Shown: piece after piece, positions 55,104-64,000 of the stretch
How positions within the stretch are numbered: the stretch's first letter is position 1
Layout of the letters: each line of letters opens with the position of its first letter
Assembly: GCA_947044365.1 (NCBI GenBank)
Contig: OX345636.1
Coordinates: 1,135,501-1,199,500, forward strand
Origin: Petrosia ficiformis
Lineage: Eukaryota; Porifera; Demospongiae; Haplosclerida; Petrosiidae
Length of the DNA stretch: 64,000 bases
Direction: 5' to 3'
Program-made: the position numbers and the translations under genes
The notes under the pieces: model-generated
Seen by the model: only the letters and a program-made list of their open reading frames with translations
What the model was told of the DNA's origin: nothing
Database searches by the model: none

Positions 55104-57892
55104 TGAAAGGTAACGGACCATCACTTCTGGGACGTGATTGGTTGAATTTCTTCAGGTTAGACTGGAAGGAAATCTGCACCCTTCACCAACCTTCCAAGTT
55201 GGATAGGATACTGAAGAAGTATGCTCAAGTCTTTGAGCCAAGTCTTGGAACCTTCCACGGAGTCTCTGTTGATATTGAAACCTATCCTCAGGCGACTCCT
55301 AAATTTTTCAAAGCACGGTCAGTACCTTTCGTCTATCGAGAGAAAATTGAAAAGGAACTAGATAGACTAGTCCAGCAAGGGATCATCAGTCCAGTGAAGT
55401 TTTCCAAATGGGCAGCCCCGATTGTACCTGTGTTGAAGAAGTGTGGTTCTATAAGGCTTTGTGGAGATTATAAGCTCACTGCTAATACAGCCTCTCCAGT
55501 GGATAGCTACCCTCTCCCAAAAATTGAAGAGCTATTTACTGATCTCTCTGGAGGAAAGCAGTTCACTAAATTGGATTTAGCCCAAGCTTACCTCCAATTA
55601 CCTTTGAGTGACTCCTCCAAAGCACTGACCACAATCAACACCCAAAAAGGGCTATTCCAATTTAATCGTATGCCGTTTGGAATCTCGTCAGCCCCTGCAG
55701 TCTTTCAAAGGACTATGGACAATTTATTGAAAGGGCTCAACCATGTCACAGCTTATCTTGATGATATTGTTGTCACGGGCACTTCCGAAGAAGAACACCT
55801 TCACAATCTAGAGGAACTCCTACGTCGACTTGAGGAAGCTGGTGTTCGTCTCAAAAGAGAAAAATGTGTTTTCTTTGCCACTCAAGTTGAGTACCTTGGT
55901 CATTTGATAGACAAGGATGGTTTACACCCCTCACCCTCAAAAGTCAAGGCTGTGAAGGACGCCCCTACTCCAAGTAACCTGACAGAACTTAGAGCCTTCT
56001 TAGGTTTAATTAATTATTACAGGAAATTTATTCCTAATGTATCAACTGAATTATCTACTCTCTATTCCCTATTACAGAAAGACAACCAGTGGTCTTGGGG
56101 TCCTAAAGAAGAAGAATGCTTCCAAAAAGCAAAATCCCTTCTTATGTCACCCACTCTTTTGGTACACTTTAATCCTAACAAGCCGTTGATTCTCTCATGT
56201 GATGCCTCCTCTATTGGAGTTGGTGCTGTTCTGGCTCACCAAATGGAAGAAGGATCAAGTCAACCAATTTGTTATGCCTCGAGAACTCTGTCCCCCGCTG
56301 AGAAAAACTACTCTCAACTCGACAAAGAGGCTCTTTCCATAATTTTTGGAGTGACAAGATTTCAACAGTACCTTTTTGGAAGACATTTTACCTTGTTGAC
56401 TGACCATAAACCATTGATTTATTTATTTCATCCCCACAGATCAGTTCCTCAGATGGTCTCAGCCCGCATTCAGCGTTGGTCTCTAATTCTAGGAGCCCAC
56501 AGTTACGATATTCGTTACCGACCAGGAAAGGATCACGGGAACGCTGATAGTCTCAGTCGCCTACCATTGTCAGTATATCCTAAGCAAGTACCAGTACCTG
56601 GAGATGTCATTTTCACACTGACAGAAATACAAAAATTTTTGATCACTGCCAAAGATATCGCCAATTGGACTGCCAAAGATTGTATTCTGTCCTCTGTTCT
56701 TCGTTTTATCATTAATGGATGGCCCAACTTTATCAACCAACCGGAGCTTCACCCTTACTTTTCCAAAAGAAATGAGTTAAGTGCGGAAAGTGGTTGCATT
56801 TTTCGTGGCTCCAGAATCATTGTCCCTCCACCCTGCCGGAAGGTAGTCCTTCGTGAATTGCATGTAGCCCACCCTGGTATCTGTAGAATGAAATCACTCG
56901 CTAGAGGATATGTGTGGTGGCCTAAGATTGATGAAGACCTGGAAGCTGAAGTGAAGAGCTGTCATACCTGTCAGTCTGTTCGACACAACCCACCTTTGGC
57001 TCCTATTCATCCATGGCACTGGCCAGAACGCCCTTGGTCTCGTATACACATTGACTTCGCAGGCCCTTTTCTTGGCAAGATGTTCCTAGTAGTTGTCGAT
57101 GCACACAGTAAATGGTTAGAAGTCCACATGATGTCTAGCACTACCTCCGTCTCTACCATTGAAAAACTCAGAAATATTTTCTCTATTTTTGGATTGCCTC
57201 GTGTTATAGTCTCAGACAATGCTACCGTTTTCACAAGTGCTGAATTTCAGAAGTTTGTTGGAGAAAATGGAATTGCTCATCAAAAATTAGCCCCATATCA
57301 TCCTGCCTCGAACGGCCTTGCAGAAAGGGCAGTACATTCCTTTAAAGAAGGAATAAAGAAACTCACAGGCCCTCTTGAAACAAGGTTGTCTCGTTTCCTA
57401 TTTGCATACCGCACTACACCACAAACATCAACCGGTATGTCACCCGCTTTGCTTATGTTTGGTCGAACTCTTCGTACGAGATTGGATCTCCTGTTCCCTA
57501 ACACCGCAGCTGACCAAGTTGGAAAAAGTCAAGCTCGAATGATTGCTAAGCGTAAGAACCGTCAAGTTCCATCCTTCAAGCCGGGAGACTTGGTGTACTG
57601 TCGGAACTTCTCTACAAATCAGCCTAAATGGATCCCAGCTGAAGTACAAGCAACAACTGGTCCTTTGTCGTATCGACTTTCTCTACCCGATGGTCGTTCT
57701 GTCAGAAGACATGTGGATCATGTCATGTCTCGTCAAACAGAATGCCTTACTGATACTTCTAGTGAAGATGATATCATCATTCTACCTCAAACTGAATCAG
57801 AAGCAATTGTTCCTCATGACAATCCTCCGGCTCTTCCCCGTCGCTCTAATCGTGTGAGTCGACCCCCAGATCGCTATATGCCTCATTGGTAA
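55064..57892 (+). CDS. Gypsy-3 Pol (RT, RNase H, integrase)
   Basis: A 942-codon open frame; the first residues (KEQSHRLPLYVVKGNGPSLL) are the end of protease, so this is the continuation of the frame at 53985 after a break at about 55064-55075 and not a separate start. Reverse transcriptase has TKLDLAQAY (Asp 171) and AYLDDIVVTG (YLDD 231-234). RNase H has CDASSIG (Asp 380), QLDKEALSI and TDHKPL. Integrase has the HHCC zinc module (RELHVAHPGICRMK to SCHTCQ) and a core with HIDFAGPF, VSDNATVF and SNGLAERAV. All expected acidic residues are present. It could be functional if expressed with a repaired junction or supplied in trans. Confidence 0.88.
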   Translation: MYKEQSHRLPLYVVKGNGPSLLGRDWLNFFRLDWKEICTLHQPSKLDRILKKYAQVFEPSLGTFHGVSVDIETYPQATPKFFKARSVPFVYREKIEKELDRLVQQGIISPVKFSKWAAPIVPVLKKCGSIRLCGDYKLTANTASPVDSYPLPKIEELFTDLSGGKQFTKLDLAQAYLQLPLSDSSKALTTINTQKGLFQFNRMPFGISSAPAVFQRTMDNLLKGLNHVTAYLDDIVVTGTSEEEHLHNLEELLRRLEEAGVRLKREKCVFFATQVEYLGHLIDKDGLHPSPSKVKAVKDAPTPSNLTELRAFLGLINYYRKFIPNVSTELSTLYSLLQKDNQWSWGPKEEECFQKAKSLLMSPTLLVHFNPNKPLILSCDASSIGVGAVLAHQMEEGSSQPICYASRTLSPAEKNYSQLDKEALSIIFGVTRFQQYLFGRHFTLLTDHKPLIYLFHPHRSVPQMVSARIQRWSLILGAHSYDIRYRPGKDHGNADSLSRLPLSVYPKQVPVPGDVIFTLTEIQKFLITAKDIANWTAKDCILSSVLRFIINGWPNFINQPELHPYFSKRNELSAESGCIFRGSRIIVPPPCRKVVLRELHVAHPGICRMKSLARGYVWWPKIDEDLEAEVKSCHTCQSVRHNPPLAPIHPWHWPERPWSRIHIDFAGPFLGKMFLVVVDAHSKWLEVHMMSSTTSVSTIEKLRNIFSIFGLPRVIVSDNATVFTSAEFQKFVGENGIAHQKLAPYHPASNGLAERAVHSFKEGIKKLTGPLETRLSRFLFAYRTTPQTSTGMSPALLMFGRTLRTRLDLLFPNTAADQVGKSQARMIAKRKNRQVPSFKPGDLVYCRNFSTNQPKWIPAEVQATTGPLSYRLSLPDGRSVRRHVDHVMSRQTECLTDTSSEDDIIILPQTESEAIVPHDNPPALPRRSNRVSRPPDRYMPHW

Positions 57893-57905
57893 AAGGAGAG
57901 AGAAA

Positions 57906-58150
57906 TGTCGTATTTGTAGCCCTTGGAACTTATGATTGGATTAATAATGTATTGTTTGTATTGTTTTAGAGACAATTGTGTGTTAAGTTTAGTAGACTGT
58001 CGTCTCTACGGTATTTACTATATAAGTTTTGTGTTTTGTTTCGTTTGAGCCCTTGTAGAGAGAGTGGGCATTTTTTTATAAATCTTCAGTCATTATTTCT
58101 TCGAGACGTGATTGTCTCTTCTTGCAATTTAAAATTGTTAAAACATAACA
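57906..58150 (+). repeat. 3' LTR of the third Gypsy element
   Basis: 245 bp, apparently identical to the 5' LTR. It follows a purine tract (57891-57905) and is followed by the AATG duplication. Confidence 0.93.
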
Positions 58151-59130
58151 AATGCTACCCAGATCTTCACATGTCAGTAAGAACTGTAGCTCGAGCAAGA
58201 AAGGAGCTGGGATAAACTTTTCAAACCACCTAATATTGCCAAGTGATATGGGATGCAAACAACATGATAAGATTGGAGTGGGCAAGGAAGATGTTGGCAA
58301 CCAAGGAGAATTTTGACGATTCACTGATGAACCAACTTTTGAGGTAGAATATCACAGTACGAAATGCTATCGAAGAATTGGACAGCCAAGATTCATGCTT
58401 GGGGACCTATTTCAAAAAAGGGGGCTACTTCTCTCATTCTGTTTAAAGGTACTATGACAGCAACATGATTCACAAAAGTACTAGATGCTGCCTTTTTCCT
58501 TTCATAGCAAACGGTTATCTAACTAATCATCGTTTCCATCAGGACAATGATCCGAAACATACGAGCCGTTGGGCTCAGTGTTTTTTTACACAGAAGAACA
58601 TTAATTGGTGGTCATCTCCCCCAGAAAGTCCAGACTTCAACCCCATTGAGAACGTTTGGGGGACTATGAAGCAAGCTATCTGTAATGAATATAAACCAAG
58701 GACATTACCCCAACTAGAAGAGGCCATCAAACACTATTGGAATACGAAAGTTTATGCTCGAGTTTGTACAACATACATTAATCACAACCAAATAGTTCTT
58801 CCAGCAGTTGTGGAGTGTGAAGGGGAGCCACTGGTTTTTAAAATCTTTATTTATAATATAACACTATTTATAGTAACTTATTATACTGTGACAAAATAAT
58901 TACTACCTTTCATACAATAATACACATTTAACAATTACAAAAAACTATATAAACAATTATGATAACCTTGAAAAATGTGATAAGTATATTCATTTCATGT
59001 GGTTACAAGCACGTCCTACCTACCCACTCGTACGTGTGTACAATTATAACACGCATTTTTCACGTGTATAATTGTGCATGTACATGCGTTATTACCACAT
59101 AATAACATAAGTTAATTGTGTCTAGTACTG

Positions 59131-60756
59131 TACATGTATGTTCGTGTGTTTGGTTTTTAGCTAATACAGTACTCCTTAATGTCTATGCTTCCACTTTCTC
59201 ATCCAATGTAACACAAGTATTTCATTGTCTGCGCATATCCAAGGTAATATTTTTCATTTTCAGTGTACATTCAGTGCCCTTGATGCACCCATACAAATGC
59301 AACGCAATAGAAATATCTATTATAGATCTCAAGGTCAGTATGTAATATTCATGCGAGCATTGCTCTAATTATTAGAGCCCTCAGGCTCTAATTGAAGCAA
59401 CACTCTTGTGTATATGTGATACCACCCTTGCAAGTGTATGATAACTAATACTGGTATCACTTAATTAAGAGTACAAGTGGTTGGTCAAAATTTTTTATTG
59501 GAGCTACATGTAAATGACTATTCCATATAATAACGGTTAAGATTATTTGGTCTGTTTTTATTTAAGTAATTCTTCCTTAGTTTCTATCAGACTACATACA
59601 TATTACTTTTAGTATTTCCCTTTACTTATATACACATTTATTTTTGGGCTCGCCGCGCCTACGCGTGGGTGAGTCTTTAGCACTTTGGTTGTCATTCTGT
59701 CATTCATTCCTTCATTCATTCATTCATTCATTCTGTCCCAACTTTTTTAAAGTAAGCGTCGATTTAAAGACTCGATAGAGTAGAGAAAACAGTTTATCAA
59801 AATCGTATTGAAAAGAGATTTGCCACAGACGTTGTTTTAGTAAGTTATTCATTGATTCGTTCCCAACTTTTTTTACTTTGAACAGTTATACCTTCAAAAG
59901 CATACCTCCTACAGCCGCCAAACTTTCTGATCTGTTCAAAAACATGGTCTTCCATTGCTCTATTGTTTTTATAACGAAGTAAACTGTATGAAAAGTTACT
60001 TAGAATGGAAAATGCTAAAATCAGTACATATCCTAGCCAGATGCTTTAAGCGCCGATTCAAAGACTTGATAGAGTAGAGAAAAAAGTTTATCAAAATCGT
60101 ATTGAAAAGAGATTTGCCACAGACATTGTTTTAGCAAGTTACAGACTCATACATTCTATCTGACCAGTTTCTTCCATTTACTTGCAATAACTCACACCCT
60201 CAGCCACACCCAATGTGATCACGTGAGATCAAATGTGGAGGTCAGTTTAGAGCAATACCTTCCTTTCTGAATTGGTCGCTAATATTGAACTTTTGCTTGA
60301 CTTTCAAATTACGTATATTTGAATTGTAAGTTCAGTGCTTTTGCTCATTGTAGTTGTAACAATGTACAATTCATTATAGGATAATTATCTTTAGTAACTG
60401 ACAGTTGCGGCATACATAATTATTTTGGTAATGAATGAGGTAATGAATATTTGTTGGAAGAGTATAAGTAGTATAGCTGATGGAGAGTCATCTACTATGT
60501 GTTTTTATATTTATCAGAAATAATCTTAGCCAGTCTAGCCACAAAATACTTTCTCAACCAACTTTCAACTTTTTATAAACAATAAATTCAAATTTAAGCT
60601 TGTTACTTTCTCTCTTGCATCTCATTTACTTAATTGTTGCAATTGCACCCTATCCTTAAGCTACAGCGGCAAGGCCCCTATCCTTAAGCTACAGCGGCAA
60701 GGCCCCGCACCAAAGGTGCTTCATTATTAATCAGAAACTAAGTGATAGAAAGTCAG
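59131..60756. repeat. Spacer with direct repeats and simple repeats
   Basis: No gene. About 90 bp at 59754-59843 (AGACTCGATAGAGTAGAGAA, then TATTGAAAAGAGATTTGCCA) recur in the same orientation at 60049-60141. A (CATT)n run is at 59702-59733, a GC-rich island GGGCTCGCCGCGCCTACGCG at 59647-59666, and a perfect 28-bp tandem duplication (CCTATCCTTAAGCTACAGCG...) at 60649-60676 and 60677-60704. Confidence 0.6.
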
Positions 60757-61045
60757 CACTTGAAAAAATGAATTATGAAAGATATGACAAGGAGTGTTGG
60801 TTGTTATCATTGCAAACAGACTTCATTTCATCAGAAGAGAGTGATATAGATGAAGATGGCAAGCCAATATATTGTATTAAACCATTATCTTGGAGGGAAG
60901 AAAGTGTGAATTACTTTTTTTCTCTACTTGATGAGGAACATATGAAAGTGTTGTCACCTTGACACGTTCTAAACCTGAAGGTGACTATCCACTGTGGTTC
61001 TTCGCTGAAGAGCCATCCAAAATGATTGTGAACAAACTCCATTGA
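60757..61045 (+). pseudogene. Fragment of a transposon-associated protein
   Basis: The frame 60768-60962 reads ECWLLSLQTDFISSEESD, IKPLSWREESVNYFFSLLDE and stops at TGA (60960). The adjacent frame continues with SKPEGDYPLWFFAEEP. The SSEESD plus KPLPWRS-like order followed by a PxGxxPxW block is typical of a protein family spread through cnidarian and sponge genomes with mobile elements. The start, the DNA-binding part and any catalytic part are missing. Confidence 0.45.
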
Positions 61046-61324
61046 ACTATGATGATAATTATGTTAGTTATAATATTAATCATAATAATTATTGATCAAG
61101 AGTATGTTATCATTTGTCACTTATCACTGTCGTATCATTTATTGTATTTTTTGTATATTTCATGTATAATCTTTACCATTTATCACTATGTATTTATGTG
61201 TATTACATGTATATCATCATCATTTTATCACTTATCACTATCAATTATTTAAAATGTATGCATGCATACTTACAATATTGGTAATATGTTCAGAATGATT
61301 CAGTAATTATTCAGGAAATACTAC

Positions 61325-62916
61325 CTATGTGTACAGTAAAATCTGTCGGATAGTATGCACAATAAGATCAAAAAATTCTTTAGATATAATAATTTTTAAT
61401 TTTTCATTGTCATCTCCATCACCAACATATCTTGCATTTGAGGCCTCCTCAACAGTCATATTAATGGCTGGTTCAGGCCTTTGAAAGTTTTTGTATGTCA
61501 AACAACAAAAAATATACGTTGACAAAAAGTCGATATCTTCATCAGATGGTTTGTTATCATTCACAATCTTCTGAGCTTTGGTGGTGGCTACTTCACTATT
61601 CACAAGTTTCTGGATAGCCCTTAGGTCTTCATCTGTTGTGTCGATCTCCTTAGCTGCCTTCTCTTTTAAGTGATGTATTTTCTCACCGGGAAATGTGGGC
61701 TTCCATAATGATATTCTATCAAACACTTTGAAAACCTCACTACATGAAGAGAATTCGGGTATTTCTCTCTGAATATATTTGAGGGCCGTTTGTATCCTAT
61801 CGAGCTTCATAAGTATTCCCTCTGACCCGATGCTAAGTTTTTCTAATTTTTCGATGTAATTTTTTTATTTTACTTGCATCAAGCATTGATTTCCAACTAA
61901 ATGCAATTTGGTCGCAAAAAGCTAGGAACTTCGAAACATCCATACAAATCAGATGGGCTTCGGCCGGTGACCTCTTGCCCCCATCAAAACTAGTCATATT
62001 TGTGTAAAAAGCTTCTAGTTGAGTGGTGTTGTGCACATGAAAGTGGTGAAAGCTTCTTGTAGACCCTTTTGGCACAGAAGCTTTGTTTAATTGTGCATGA
62101 AATGGCAGTTTTTCTCACGTCACCTTTCTTTGCCTCACCAACCTCCTTTGCTCTTGCCAATAAAGATTCTCTTTCTTTAGGATCTTTTATCTTGTGTACA
62201 TATGTCAGATGGTTTGACAGTTTCTTGACTGCTTTAGATGTACAAGAATCTAGAGGGCACATGTAGATTTTTCGGTATTTTTCAAAATTATCTGAAATAA
62301 GTCCATAATTCTTAGTGAAAAATATTTGACATGATCTCTTAACATTCGGCTCTTCAATATCATCTCCTGACCCTTCATTAGGGGTTTCTATGTAACACTA
62401 TAATAACCAAGTATTATTACACATGTTACAGCATTACCTTCTGACTGTTCCCACGGCATTTCTTTTGTTGAAATGCCATAGTCCCACTCAAGCTCTTCAT
62501 CTGTTAAGACATCCTTCATGGTATACATACCAATCCTAGATTTTCCTTGTATAAATAGAGCACAATGGGGTTTTACATTGGCCTTTTTGCTGTGGTTGAG
62601 GTACCATCCAATTTGATTAAACCGCCTAGTGTTGTCATAATAAAATTTCTTTCTACCCACTGGAAACGTGATGGTTGCTGACGTCTCCTCGTTTTCTTCA
62701 TATTGCTTTTGTTTGAGATGGAATTTGTCTTCTTTGTATGCGTTGGTTGTCTTGTGTTCGCAGATGTATGTATGCCTTTCAATTCTTTGTAGTGCAAAAA
62801 CTCGTCTTCCTTTCACGTTTCCCGTGTCTCTGATTTCCACAGGAGCATTCAAATCTCTATTCAAACCATCAATAACCTTTTCCTTTATGGTTTGATGTTT
62901 CCTATATTCATGCAAG
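61325..62916 (-). CDS. SET-domain and zinc-finger protein, frame-broken
   Basis: Exon 62916-62438 (acceptor TTGTAG) encodes a SET lysine-methyltransferase domain of the KMT5A/SET8 type: NVKGRRVFALQRIERHTYIC, LNHSKKANVKP (canonical NHS) and LTDEELEWDYGI (canonical DYG). A 50-nt intron (62437-62388, GTAATG...CATAG, phase 1) leads to the next exon with a C2H2-like finger, CPLDSCTSKAVKKLSNHLTY plus VHK, at about 62260. One extra base near 62083 and a shift in an A-run near 61866 separate this from SFHHFHVHNTTQLEAFY, then FDGGKRSPAEAHLICMDVSK and MKLDRIQTALKYIQREI (to 61325). This helical C-terminal part resembles the SAM-like N-terminus of tyrosine recombinases or a regulatory region, uncertain. 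The breaks mean either a recent pseudogene or base-call errors in homopolymers. A small upstream exon may lie at 63192-63146. SET8 enzymes methylate histone H4; the target here is unknown. Confidence 0.65.
62388..62437 (-). other. Intron of the SET gene
   Basis: 50 nt on the minus strand, starting GTAATGC and ending TTACATAG. It splits a codon after base one and joins the SET domain to an acidic linker (ETPNEGSGDDIEEP). Its size matches the other introns in the window. Confidence 0.65.
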
Positions 62917-63192
62917 CTACAATTGTGTGGAAACATGCAAAGGAGACTAACATTATCCGTTTTGATTTTCGAACTGAGGATTTGCCTTCAGATTCACTTG
63001 AAACTATTTTCGAAAAGAGTACGCAATTTATATGTGTAAGTAAGGTTAATCTTACATTCTTCTGGGGTCTCTGATATTATCAACTCACTTGGATCTATTT
63101 GAAATTATGGTAGAAAACTATTTATAAAAAATTGAATGACCTTACATGGATGGGCAGTAACTTCAACTTCATTTTCGGATTCATTTACATCA

Positions 63193-64000
63193 CTAACTAT
63201 GTACATAGAAAGAAAGATAAAGATAAAAATAAAAATAAAAGTGATAATAGTTAGATCTAATTATAATTAATTGGAGATGTCTCACATACTTGGGATGATT
63301 CCAATATCTATTAAAATTAAAAGTACCATTCGGGCATTAAAAACCCACTGACGGATTGACAACAGTTTGATTCAATTTATAGTTGCTAGAGATAGGGGGA
63401 TGCCATTGAAAGATTCCACCTTTGAGGCGATTATTTTTAGTGTTCTCAGACTATTAGGTGTCCAAATGCCAAAAGTCTCCACTATCAGGGGAAAAAATAA
63501 ACCACCTGTGGCGGTTACATCCTTTTCATGTTTGTCGTCCTTGTCTAATTCTCCTGCTTCGCCTGCTGCACCTGGGTGTTCTGACACAGGAAAATGGCAT
63601 CTTGTGGACTGAGCAGTTCGTCAATCGTCTTTACGACGTCGACACCACGAACTAAGGATTGAGGACGGTCTGCCCAGAAGTCCGTGCACAGCTACGTACT
63701 TGGACCAATGAAAGACGGATATACTCCGTCTACATCGATGACAACGAGCATTGTAATTAATTAATTATTAATTGTTATGCGTAACTCGGCCATTCGTATA
63801 ATGAATGATACTGATTTATAATTTATAAAATAATAAAACAACAATAATTTGTCAATAATTATTGAACAAATAGTTACTTGTTAGTGTCACTAAGTTCCCA
63901 AGGAGACTCTTAATCTACATTAGATGAAAAAGATTCTCAGTTCCATTTCATCATCTTCCATTATTCTGTATTGAGGGTCAACTGCCCAAGATGGAGTACA
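63193..64000. other. Right edge, no supported gene
   Basis: The plus frame 63367-63612 has an Ala/Pro/Ser-rich tail and no recognised domain. AT-rich otherwise. Confidence 0.3.

Larger units (their letters stand above)
53496..58150 (+). mobile_element. Very young Ty3/Gypsy (Mag-like) retrotransposon
   Basis: The two 245-bp LTRs look identical. AATG precedes (53492-53495) and follows (58151-58154) the element, a 4-bp target duplication; removing the element and one copy restores the mariner reading frame. A primer-binding site TGGCGACGAGGAT (53746-53758) and a purine tract AAAAGGAGAGAGAAA (57891-57905) are in place. Gag has one stop, and there is a frame break between protease and RT, so this copy is not autonomous despite its youth. 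Confidence 0.93.
53347..58880 (+). pseudogene. Tc1/mariner DD34E transposase, split by Gypsy insertion
   Basis: The N-terminal part (53347-53495) reads HPHIFKDFHNEFIDKVMDSM and LPDRLIK. The sequence resumes exactly after the Gypsy element at 58155 with CYPDLHMSVRTVARARKELG, a helix-turn-helix-like region. Frame shifts follow near 58212 and 58310. The catalytic triad is visible: FTDEPTF (about 58320), HQDNDPKHTS (about 58540) and NPIENVWGTM (about 58640), with 34 residues between the second Asp and the Glu (DD34E). The long open end (58465-58899) carries PPESPDFNPIENVW and LPQLEEAIKHYW. The enzyme would cut at the TIRs and insert at TA. This copy is dead both by insertion and by indels. Confidence 0.88.
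52465..59130 (+). mobile_element. Tc1/mariner transposon carrying a nested Gypsy element
   Basis: The terminal inverted repeats CAGTACTAGACACAATTAAC (52465-52484) and its complement (59111-59130) are exact over at least 20 bp, continue imperfectly, and are flanked by TA on both sides (52463-52464 and 59131-59132), the Tc1/mariner target site. Without the nested Gypsy (53496-58150 plus its 4-bp duplication) the element is about 2.0 kb. It encodes one DD34E transposase, broken. The left 880 bp has no recognised coding content. Confidence 0.9.

Noticed and set aside
63367..63612. 81-codon plus-strand ORF
   Set aside because: No recognised domain; equally long frames lie on the other strand.

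Overview
The window is AT-rich metazoan DNA. Short GT-AG introns, single-exon SLC15-like transporter copies, minisatellites and a dense mix of young and decayed transposons fit an invertebrate such as a demosponge. That assignment is inferred from style and domain content only. No complete bacterial-type gene, rRNA or tRNA was found.

Layout. 1-1150 is the decayed 3' end of a piggyBac transposon. 1818-6104 is an old Ty3/Gypsy element with a 5-bp target duplication. 6719-9581 holds a host-like gene of small phase-1 coiled-coil exons, with a hairpin MITE and a dispersed repeat in its introns. 11767-12518 is a broken SWIM/YqaJ gene that stops exactly at an intact antisense Gypsy element (12519-16824), and a LINE reverse-transcriptase fragment lies on the other side. 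17647-19920 is a gene with an array of tandemly duplicated 69-72 nt exons, then a Ulp1-like segment and a PHD finger. 20456-24976 is a 36-bp coding-periodic minisatellite. It abuts a deleted SLC15 pseudogene, and the intact SLC15-like gene follows (27205-28812).

The second half starts with a LINE-derived gene that keeps both zinc-finger ends and the endonuclease but has no reverse transcriptase (29960-31006, minus). Then come a 7-kb array of diverged ~330-bp repeats whose right part is inverted (about 31.9-38.7 kb), a foldback element (39.5-40.7 kb), a transposase gene whose 3' half has been inverted (43.0-44.65 kb), a second foldback element, a second 36-bp minisatellite (47.0-48.6 kb) and an unrelated 36-bp repeat (49.4-50.1 kb). 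A small host-like gene lies at 50.6-51.8 kb. A Tc1/mariner element (52465-59130, TA target site, TIRs visible) carries inside it a Gypsy element with apparently identical LTRs (53496-58150). The window ends with a SET-domain plus zinc-finger gene on the minus strand (61325-62916), with two frame breaks.

Most genes here are mobile-element genes and do not form a shared pathway. The best host-gene candidates are the coiled-coil exon gene, the tandem-exon/Ulp1/PHD gene, the SLC15-like transporter, the 50.6-kb gene and the SET gene. The most unusual items are the tandem-exon array, the RT-less LINE gene, the minisatellite that is open in four of six frames, the large inverted array and the nested mariner/Gypsy pair.
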